Assembly (NCBI GenBank): GCA_030018555.1
Contig: JASEHY010000076.1
Coordinates: forward strand, 1 to 6,570
Reading direction: 5' to 3'
DNA length: 6,570 bases
Origin: Planctomycetota bacterium
GTDB lineage: Bacteria; Planctomycetota; MHYJ01; JACQXL01
Part shown: one piece after another, positions 1 through 6,400 of the stretch
Position numbering within the stretch: position 1 is the first letter of the stretch
Layout: each line of letters opens with the position of its first letter
Notes under the pieces: model-generated
Told to the model about the DNA's origin: nothing
The model's database searches: none
What the model saw: the letters and a program-made list of their open reading frames with translations, nothing else
Position numbers and translations under genes: made by a program

Positions 1-1
1 G

Positions 2-2389
2 AAAGGCAAACCTCACGAATCCCACCCCGATGTAACGTCGGGGGGGACCAAATGGGAAAAGGCCAGGGGTATTATTAAATCCTTAATATTCTTCCCGTTT
101 CTGCTTTTTGTTATCGCTTATGTAATCTCGGTCTCTATTTCCGCCACCCCTCATAATAGTAGATGGGGCGGTTATGATAGAATGCAGGGACTATACACCA
201 ATGCATCATTCTGGGTGGTCTTTTTAATTACTGCTCTAAATATAAAAACCAGAGAGCAGATAGACCGTCTCATCAGTGCCATTATCTTTACCTCGGCACC
301 GATTGTAGCGTATTGTTTCATTCAGAGATTCAAACTTGACCCGGTCCCGTGGCAGCAGATGGATCCTTCTACTCGTGTTTCTGCCACAATGGGAAACCCT
401 ATATTTTTATCCGCCTACTTAATCATTGCCATCCCCCTGACAATTTCAAGATTTGTGCAGGGACTCAAAGACAATAAAAAATCCCATTATCTTTCTTACG
501 GCATACTGGTTATACTGCAAATATTTACAGTGTTTTTAAGCCAGAGCAGAGGTCCGATGGCGGGAATGTTCATAAGCATTCTCGTATTCCTTCTGGGATA
601 TTCTATCATCTATAAGAAGAAAATTCTATTATGGACACTAATTTCCGGAGTTGTTATTGGCGGGACTTTTCTCTTCTTATTTAATATCCCTCATATTGCC
701 TCATTCAAGAAGGTGCACGGCCCGACTATAGAAAAAATAACGGTTAATAAATCAGAGGTGAGCAAAGGAGAATATCTCTGGCACAAGACCTTTGGCAGAT
801 TGATGGATGTTCCATACCTGCGTCAGTTGGGAAGATTCCTAGAGACCCAGAAAATGTCATCAGGAAGAACAAGAATGCTTCTCTGGCAGGGCGTGTTTAA
901 ATTGATTCTTGATAAGGATGAGAAATATCGTTTCTTTTTCGGCTATGGACCTGAATCGCTTTCTACGGTATATTATAAGAACTACGAGATGGAATTGGCT
1001 TCTTTAGAGGGTGTCAATGTCCACGCAGACCGCTCACATAATCACTATCTTGATGTCTGGGTGATGCACGGTCTTTTCGGGCTTATTGCATACTTGTCTT
1101 TATTGGGAGCGATATTCTTGACTGCTTACAAGGCAGTTCGGCAGGGACTAAAGATGAAATCCGTTCTTGGTGATTCCCTTACCATAATGACATTAGGGTT
1201 AATCACGGCTCTTATCGCACACCTTGTTGAGATTGGGGTGGGGATAGCCATCGTCTCCACCTATACCCATTTCTGGGTCATCACCGCCGCAATCTATGCC
1301 TCTTATAAGATATCCGTTCGGTCGGCCGCTCAGTCAGTCAGTCAGTCAGCCGGTGGACCGGCAGACCTCAAGGGACATCGGGGCATACTGGGAGAGTGGC
1401 AATTTTATCTCCTCATCATCTATGGTATCTTTACCATTATAATTGCCTTTATCCTTTTCCAGTTTTCATTTCCTGAATCCAAGATTATTACGCCTGATGT
1501 AAAATCAGCCAAAGATGCCATCCTGACAACCTTCTTTATCTGGATTGTATTTGGATTTATCGCCGGCATTTTCTTATGGTCCCGTTATTTCTTCTGGTCA
1601 TTTGTCGGACAGACACTGATAATGACGGTAATTATGGTCAGGAAATATTGGCCCGATGATACCACTAATACGGATGCCTTGATAATTTATTCCTGGCTAT
1701 GGATTCTTACAGGCATAATTGTAGGCACTCTATCCCTTAAAAGAGCAATAAAACCGCTCAAATTGTGGAATTTCAGCAATGTTCTGCTCTGGCTGGTTAT
1801 GTTAATAGCAGTGGTTTGGATTATTAGCAGTTCCAATCTTGCACTTCTCCGTGCTGATGGTTTCTACAAGTTCTGTTTCAGTTATGATATGAGTGCGGAA
1901 GAGGCAATGAGACAGGGTGCCAGAGAGAGAGCATACGAGATTCGGCTGGCTTGTATCAAATATTTCCAGAATGCCCTTATGTTTGCTCCGAAGGAAAGGG
2001 CATATCTTAATGGCGCAGGCAGAAACTTCCTGGAACTGGCAAAATTGGTCTTAATGCTCAAGAAAGAAACGGCAAATAAATTATCCCAGCCACCATCAGA
2101 AGACGAAATGATTCAAATGGAGCATAGTCGTTACAGGGATTTCAGTCAACGTGATTTTGCCCTCTGCAGTTTTTCCTGTATCAAACGGGCATGGGAACTT
2201 GACCCGAACAATTTTGAGCGGATAATTGCCCTGATTAGAATCTATCGCTACTGGGGCGACCTTGACAGAGACATTACCAAGTTTCAAGAAGCACGGCGAC
2301 TCTGCGACCTGGCGCGTAAGGCATCACCTCAAAATACCAAAACTGACGACGAAATCAGGGAATTAGAACAGCGACTGCCTCCTCATTAA
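2..2389 (+). CDS. O-antigen ligase family membrane protein with C-terminal TPR-like tail (5' partial)
   Basis: The frame is open from base 2 to a TAA at 2387-2389 (795 codons seen), so the true start lies upstream. The ATG at 182 falls inside a conserved family segment (SRWGGYDRMQGLY) and is internal. Counting the codon at base 2 as residue 1, helices alternate with loops from about 25 to 435. SQSRGPMAGM (from 180) and RSHNHYLD (344-351) followed by a GLFGLIAYL helix are typical of the Wzy_C/O-antigen ligase superfamily, inner-membrane enzymes that polymerise or transfer undecaprenyl-linked glycans. After a polar linker (about 438-460) come further helices up to about 615. The rest is soluble, with TPR-like helix pairs near 654, 717 and 760, including AWELDPNN and ARKASPQN. 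Such tails are common in this family and probably bind partners. Ligase and polymerase cannot be told apart here, and some homologues act on proteins. The family call is firm; the substrate is unknown. Confidence 0.87.
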   Translation, partial: KGKPHESHPDVTSGGTKWEKARGIIKSLIFFPFLLFVIAYVISVSISATPHNSRWGGYDRMQGLYTNASFWVVFLITALNIKTREQIDRLISAIIFTSAPIVAYCFIQRFKLDPVPWQQMDPSTRVSATMGNPIFLSAYLIIAIPLTISRFVQGLKDNKKSHYLSYGILVILQIFTVFLSQSRGPMAGMFISILVFLLGYSIIYKKKILLWTLISGVVIGGTFLFLFNIPHIASFKKVHGPTIEKITVNKSEVSKGEYLWHKTFGRLMDVPYLRQLGRFLETQKMSSGRTRMLLWQGVFKLILDKDEKYRFFFGYGPESLSTVYYKNYEMELASLEGVNVHADRSHNHYLDVWVMHGLFGLIAYLSLLGAIFLTAYKAVRQGLKMKSVLGDSLTIMTLGLITALIAHLVEIGVGIAIVSTYTHFWVITAAIYASYKISVRSAAQSVSQSAGGPADLKGHRGILGEWQFYLLIIYGIFTIIIAFILFQFSFPESKIITPDVKSAKDAILTTFFIWIVFGFIAGIFLWSRYFFWSFVGQTLIMTVIMVRKYWPDDTTNTDALIIYSWLWILTGIIVGTLSLKRAIKPLKLWNFSNVLLWLVMLIAVVWIISSSNLALLRADGFYKFCFSYDMSAEEAMRQGARERAYEIRLACIKYFQNALMFAPKERAYLNGAGRNFLELAKLVLMLKKETANKLSQPPSEDEMIQMEHSRYRDFSQRDFALCSFSCIKRAWELDPNNFERIIALIRIYRYWGDLDRDITKFQEARRLCDLARKASPQNTKTDDEIRELEQRLPPH
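25..43. repeat. Short GC-rich palindrome inside the ligase gene
   Basis: CCCCGA (25-30) and TCGGGG (38-43) form a perfect 6-bp inverted repeat around a 7-base spacer. It lies in a run of C and G unlike the surrounding AT-rich membrane-helix codons. It encodes a polar loop (around HPDVTSGG) just before a membrane helix. It resembles the other CCCG/CGGG palindromes of the window, but is too short to assign to a family with confidence. Confidence 0.5.
1316..1395 (+). other. GC-rich repetitive linker segment within the ligase gene
   Basis: Between two hydrophobic blocks the gene switches to GC-rich, repetitive DNA. CGGTCGGCCG is followed by five TCAG units, then CCGGTGGACCGG (1350-1361), then ACATCGGGG (1375-1383). 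The encoded stretch (AAQSVSQSAGGP and onward) is low-complexity and polar, as expected of a cytoplasmic or periplasmic linker. CCGGTGGA and ATCGGGGC recur near 6500-6515 in the other large gene, and ACATCGGGG recurs inverted at 25-33. I infer that repeat-derived DNA was inserted or expanded where the protein tolerates it. Confidence 0.5.
1330..1349 (+). repeat. Tetranucleotide tandem repeat (TCAG)5 in coding sequence
   Basis: Five perfect TCAG units lie inside the ligase reading frame and encode QSVSQS-like residues. Because the unit is not a multiple of three, gain or loss of one unit would shift the frame and remove the second membrane block and the TPR-like tail. Tetranucleotide tracts are known slippage sites in phase-variable surface-polysaccharide genes, but those usually have more copies. 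Confidence 0.9.
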
Positions 2390-2391
2390 AT

Positions 2392-2472
2392 ACTGAAGAA
2401 CTGAAGAACGGAGAAACTGAAGGACTACAGAACTATAGTTGTTTGGTTTTTTAGTTTCTCCGTTTTTCAGTC
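2392..2472. repeat. Palindrome built of 8-bp 'AC' units between convergent genes
   Basis: The plus strand reads as six consecutive octamers starting at 2392: ACTGAAGA, ACTGAAGA, ACGGAGAA, ACTGAAGG, ACTACAGA, ACTATAGT. The minus strand, read from 2471, gives ACTGAAAA, ACGGAGAA, ACTAAAAA, ACCAAACA and the same ACTATAGT (2432-2439), which is its own reverse complement and the centre of symmetry. The arms match in register. In the three outer paired units the differences are all G versus A, so a plus-strand RNA keeps pairing through G-U wobbles. The element starts 3 bases after the ligase stop and ends at the permease stop codon. I cannot attach a family name to it. Confidence 0.85.
2401..2470. 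terminator. Possible bidirectional terminator hairpin of the convergent pair
   Basis: Arms 2401-2421 and 2450-2470 agree at 19 of 21 positions, and both differences become G-U pairs in plus-strand RNA. The location between two convergent stop codons suits a shared transcription end or a 3' protective stem. Against a classical intrinsic terminator, neither strand has a U-run directly after the stem and the stem is AT-rich. A role in termination is therefore inferred mainly from position. Confidence 0.45.
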
Positions 2473-3255
2473 CTACAGAAGTAATTTCAGGGCAGATAGA
2501 AGAAGAAGGATAGTTAAGATAATTACAATCCATCTGGATTTTATCCATCTCTGCTGTGATGAGATATAAGCACCTGCTTGGGCGCCGAGAGCAGCACCCA
2601 ATCCTAATCTTAACCCTATCGCATAATTAATTGATTGGAAGGCGAAGGTGTACGAAATAACAGAAAACAGAGCGGTAAAAAGAACAATAAAATGCGAGGT
2701 AGCAACCGCCGTAGTGACCGGCAGTCTTATTCTTCCCAAGCCGGAGAGAAAAACAGGCATAAGAATAATCCCCCCGCCTATCCCCAGAAACGAAGCCATA
2801 AAACCGCTCAGGAAGCCAAAGAAAATAAGCCACAGATTAAAAGGATTCTTCTGAGACACTTGCTGGATAACTTGAGGGCTTTCTTCTTCTCTTCCATAGT
2901 CCTTTCTCAATAGTAGATAAACAGCCACGATAATAAGAACTATAGCAAAGATGACTTTAAATATTTTAGGAGAGAGGAATTCCGAAATATAGACGCCAAG
3001 TAGTATGGCTGGAATCACGCCAATCGTCATTATTATACCGATTTGATAGTTTATTTTACCGTATCTGGCATAAGAAATGGTTGAGGAAAGAGAAGTAAGG
3101 ACAATAACAAAAAGAGAGGTGCTGATAGCAGATTGAGGAGCAAAATGATACACAGAAACCAGGAGCGGAACAATAAAGAGTCCACCACCAATCCCTGCTA
3201 TCGTGCCGATAAAACCAATAATAATGCCGATTAGAACCAATATAACAGATTCCAT
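2473..3255 (-). CDS. TauE/SafE family (sulfite exporter-like) membrane permease
   Basis: This 260-residue protein is almost wholly hydrophobic, the usual size for TauE/SafE (former DUF81) permeases, which move sulfite, sulfoacetate or other small organosulfur or carboxylate anions across the inner membrane. The family's two-fold repeat is visible: AGIGGG (20-25) in the first helix pair recurs as LGIGGG (157-162), each followed by a hydrophobic stretch with a Pro. STSLFVIVLTSLSSTISY is echoed by ATSHFIVLFTALFSVISY. A charged loop (around RKDYGREEE) separates the halves. I chose the ATG at 3253-3255, which puts the first helix at the N-terminus. An in-frame TTG at 3277-3279 would add eight residues; AAAAAGGGG lies upstream but only one base from it, so neither start has a well-spaced ribosome site. 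The gene is convergent with the ligase and has no operon partner to indicate its substrate. Confidence 0.88.
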   Translation of the reverse strand: MESVILVLIGIIIGFIGTIAGIGGGLFIVPLLVSVYHFAPQSAISTSLFVIVLTSLSSTISYARYGKINYQIGIIMTIGVIPAILLGVYISEFLSPKIFKVIFAIVLIIVAVYLLLRKDYGREEESPQVIQQVSQKNPFNLWLIFFGFLSGFMASFLGIGGGIILMPVFLSGLGRIRLPVTTAVATSHFIVLFTALFSVISYTFAFQSINYAIGLRLGLGAALGAQAGAYISSQQRWIKSRWIVIILTILLLLSALKLLL

Positions 3256-3290
3256 CTTGTAATATGAGACTGCTGACAAACCCCTTTTTG

Positions 3291-3386
3291 TTCCCGAAGG
3301 ATTTCGGGACGAGAGCCGATTTATCGGCTCGTGGCAATCTCAAAACTGGCTGATGAGATTGCTTCGCTATCGCTCGCAATGACATT
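3291..3386 (-). repeat. Interspersed palindromic repeat of the GTCATTGCGAG...GCAATCTC type
   Basis: Read on the minus strand, the segment begins GTCATTGCGAGCGATAGCG and continues AAGCAATCTC. This is the hallmark of a short non-coding repeat scattered through many bacterial genomes. Three hairpins follow one another: GCAATCTC (3334-3341) with GAGATTGC (3355-3362); GAGCCGAT (3313-3320) with ATCGGCTC (3323-3330); TCCCGAA (3292-3298) with TTCGGGA (3303-3309). It lies directly upstream of the permease gene and would form much of its mRNA leader. No flanking target-site duplication is evident, so the ends are approximate. Confidence 0.75.
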
Positions 3387-3411
3387 TTAGGCACTTTATC
3401 AACAGCCTCAA
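3384..3411 (-). promoter_or_regulatory. Possible promoter for the permease gene
   Basis: On the minus strand TTGAGG (3411-3406) and TAAAAT (3389-3384) are separated by 16 bases, an acceptable sigma-70-like arrangement with a weak -35 and a good -10. The -10 touches the edge of the interspersed repeat, so transcription would start inside the repeat and give a structured leader of about 120 bases. The region is AT-rich, so a chance match is possible. Confidence 0.35.
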
Positions 3412-3428
3412 TATATACAAAAAAGTAG

Positions 3429-3457
3429 TTGACTTTTTAATATAAAGATGGTATTTT
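3429..3457 (+). promoter_or_regulatory. Sigma-70-like promoter for the GGDEF-ATPase gene, probably giving a leaderless mRNA
   Basis: TTGACT (3429-3434) and TATTTT (3452-3457) lie 17 bases apart, the optimal spacing, matching consensus at 5 and 4 of 6 positions. A transcript starting about 7 bases after the -10 would begin at or next to the ATG at 3465. No Shine-Dalgarno-like sequence precedes that ATG, which fits a leaderless message. Confidence 0.6.
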
Positions 3458-3464
3458 ATTATAT

Positions 3465-6400
3465 ATGAATATTGCCTCTGTTAGTAAAGAAGAGTTAACT
3501 AAATTAGTCTTTATTGACGAACTCACCAATTTATACAACCGTAGATTTTTCAACCGATACCTCAATGAAGATACTGACTGGAAAAGCCCCGCCTCCCGTC
3601 CACTTTCACTCCTGATGATTGATATAGACTATTTCAAGCGGATAAATGATACTTATGGGCATTTAGAAGGCGACAATGTGCTTACACAACTTGGTGCGGT
3701 TCTTAAGGAGGCAATTGGTACAAGAGGGCTGGTGATCCGTTACGCGGGAGATGAGTTTTCTCTCGTCCTGCCATCTGTTGATAAAAACCAATCGTTCAAG
3801 GTTTCCTGCGAATTATTAGAACTGGTAGGTAAAACACCATTCAAAAGACGGGATGAGAGGCAATCGCCTCTAAATATTCAAATCAGTATCGGAATCGCCT
3901 CTTTCCCTGATGATGCCGGTTCTTCTCTTGAACTGATAGAGCAGGCTGATAAGGCGCTCTATTTATCAAAGAGGCAGGGTAGAAATCGGGTCTCTATCGT
4001 CGGCACATTTTCAGAAGACGATGTGCTGGAAAAAACTATCTTCCAGAATTTCCCCTGTCCTCATTTTATCGGACGACAGGATTTCTATCAGGAGATTATT
4101 CAGGCCTTGAGCGACTATAAAATGGCACATCTCTTCATCCTGCTGGAAGGACCCGTCGGCTCAGGTAAAAGCCGACTTCTTAAAGAATTATCTTCATTCC
4201 CTGATGCCCTTACCTTCTATAGTTGTTGTGACGAAATAGAAATCAATATTCCGTATAAACCACTAATCACATTCCTGAGAGAACTCTCTAAATCAAACAA
4301 TCCCGCTCTGCGAGCGGTCATTGACGAATTACCAGCCGGGACGATAAAGGAATTAAGAAAACTTGTCCCGCTGGGAGCGGTGTCCTCCACAATTGAAACT
4401 GCTGCGGTAGTCCCGTCAGGGGAGGAAGGAGACAGAAAACTGCTCTTTGATGCACTGACTGAGGTTTTAGGTCGCCTCTCACTAAAGACGCCAATCTTAT
4501 TTATGATAGATGAGTTTCAGAATATTGACCCAGCCACTCTTCTTGTTCTATCTGCATTAACCGACAGGACAGAAGGACACTGTGTCTTCCTCGGCGCGAT
4601 TCGTGATGAATATCTTGTATCAGGCGCTACCGTTAATGATGCCTTAAATCACTTCTTGTCTGCATTAGAAGAGAAGGAATCCGCCAGTAATATATACCGG
4701 AGGATTTCTCTGTCCGTATTTAATGCACAACAAACTACGGAGATGATTTCCAGAATCCTTCCCCACCAATCTTTTTCTCCCGCTTTTGACAATAAAATAT
4801 ATCAGACTACTAAAGGAAATCCATTATTCATAGAGGAATTGCTCAAACACCTGCTTCTTACTAATTATATTAGATATAAAAATAAGCAATGGGTTCTTGA
4901 CCTATCAATCGTGCCGTCCCTGACGGGACTACCTTGGGAGCCACCATCCTGTGAAGGACGGGACAGCAGTCTCGTAGGGGCGGAAAACATCTGGACAAAA
5001 GACCTTGATGAGATAATCCGAGAAAATATAGACCTTCTTGAGACAGAGACCCAGACCATTATAAAACAAGCAACTGTAGTCGGCCGTGAAGTGCCGGTTG
5101 ACATCCTCAAAGATGTAGCAAAACAGAACGAAGGTGAAACCATAGATGCATTAGATAAAGCGAAACAACTTAATATTATCAGGTCCACTGTTCCTTCTAA
5201 TGATGACCACTTTACCTTTACCAGCAAACGTTTTCAGGAGGTTATCTATGATAGAATAGATGAGAAAGAGAAAGAGATGTTGCATCAGGCGGTGGGTGAA
5301 GTAACCGAAAAACTGTATCAGTCCAAACCAGGAGGGACCGATGCGGTTGCGCCGGCTCTTGCCTACCACTTCAATCTCGCTGGAAACACGGAAAAAGCAC
5401 AAGCATATAGCCAACAGATGGGTCAAAACAACGCTATGCTCTTCAGGAAGGACGAAATCCCGGGCTATTACACCTCTTCTACTGGTATTGTTTTATCCCG
5501 CATCAAAGAAGCAATTAACCCGCTCTCTTCCTCAAAGATGTCCTTAGTCAAAGACCTCCTACGAAACTTAATCTCTTCTAATAAAAATATACGGTTCTAC
5601 CCTGACAGCAGTCAGTTAACTGTTAATACCCTTTTTGCTCTGATAAAAGTAATGAACAGTATCTTTGAAGAGGCAGAGATTTTTACCTTAAGCGAGTCTA
5701 AAAATCTCTTACATATAAACACCGTCGTACTTGATACTAAAACCTACGGCTCTGTGGTGGACGAGTTTCTCTCTTTGATGAAAGAGCATTACATCAAAGG
5801 TGTAACCTTCCGTAAAGGGTGCTCGGAGCGGGAAACGGAAAAGTTTCTTATAAATCTTGATAAATCGCCTGATAAGCCCTTTGCCCAACAAGGATACTGG
5901 AATCAATATCTGGATGAAAAAGGAATTACCAATATAGGTATCACTCAGCGGGCATTTATTGCTAAAAAGGATAAAGCGGTTGCGACAGCACTTACTCCAA
6001 CAGCAGAAAAGATAGAACTTGATAGCGTCCTTATCCAGGCGCTGAAAGATTTTATAAGATTCTTCTGTGCTGCAATAGAAAACATCAAACTCTATCCCCC
6101 GGGCAGTTCACTTTCATTAGAAGCGATGAGATATGTAAATAAATCTATAGAAGAGGTCTTCAAACATCTCCCTCCACCTGGCATCCTGAATATTTCTGTC
6201 TCTGAAGACATCCTCCTGATTAACGGCAACCCTGTCCATCAACGGTTATTAGGTCAGGGTGCGGTTTTGATGGTCAATCTTATCCATACATATCAACTTA
6301 AAAGCATCGCTTTCACCTCAGAGGTATCAAAGCAGGAGATGGAATCGTTTGTAGAAATGTTAGGTAGAATACCGGTGGACGAAGCCAGAAACAAGAGTGC

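Noticed and set aside
2392..2472. CRISPR-like array
   Set aside because: The units are 8 bp, adjacent without spacers and arranged as a palindrome, which no CRISPR array shows.
2363..2548. Minus-strand 61-codon frame across the octamer palindrome
   Set aside because: It spans the palindrome and overlaps the ends of both flanking genes in another frame, and has no recognisable features.
2635..2913. Plus-strand reading frame opposite the permease gene, rich in Lys and Arg
   Set aside because: It is antisense to a well-supported membrane protein, and its basic composition follows from the complement of hydrophobic codons.
3056..3394. Minus-strand reading frame whose product begins MPKMSLRAIAKQS
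   Set aside because: The N-terminal part is the translation of the interspersed repeat (SLRAIAKQ is its usual spurious peptide) and the rest overlaps the permease in another frame.
3429..3464. Riboswitch or structured leader before the GGDEF gene
   Set aside because: The promoter leaves essentially no leader, and the AT-rich stretch has no strong stem.
4865..5426. Minus-strand frames of 91-120 codons opposite the ATPase gene
   Set aside because: They overlap conserved coding sequence on the plus strand and show no family motif or ribosome site.
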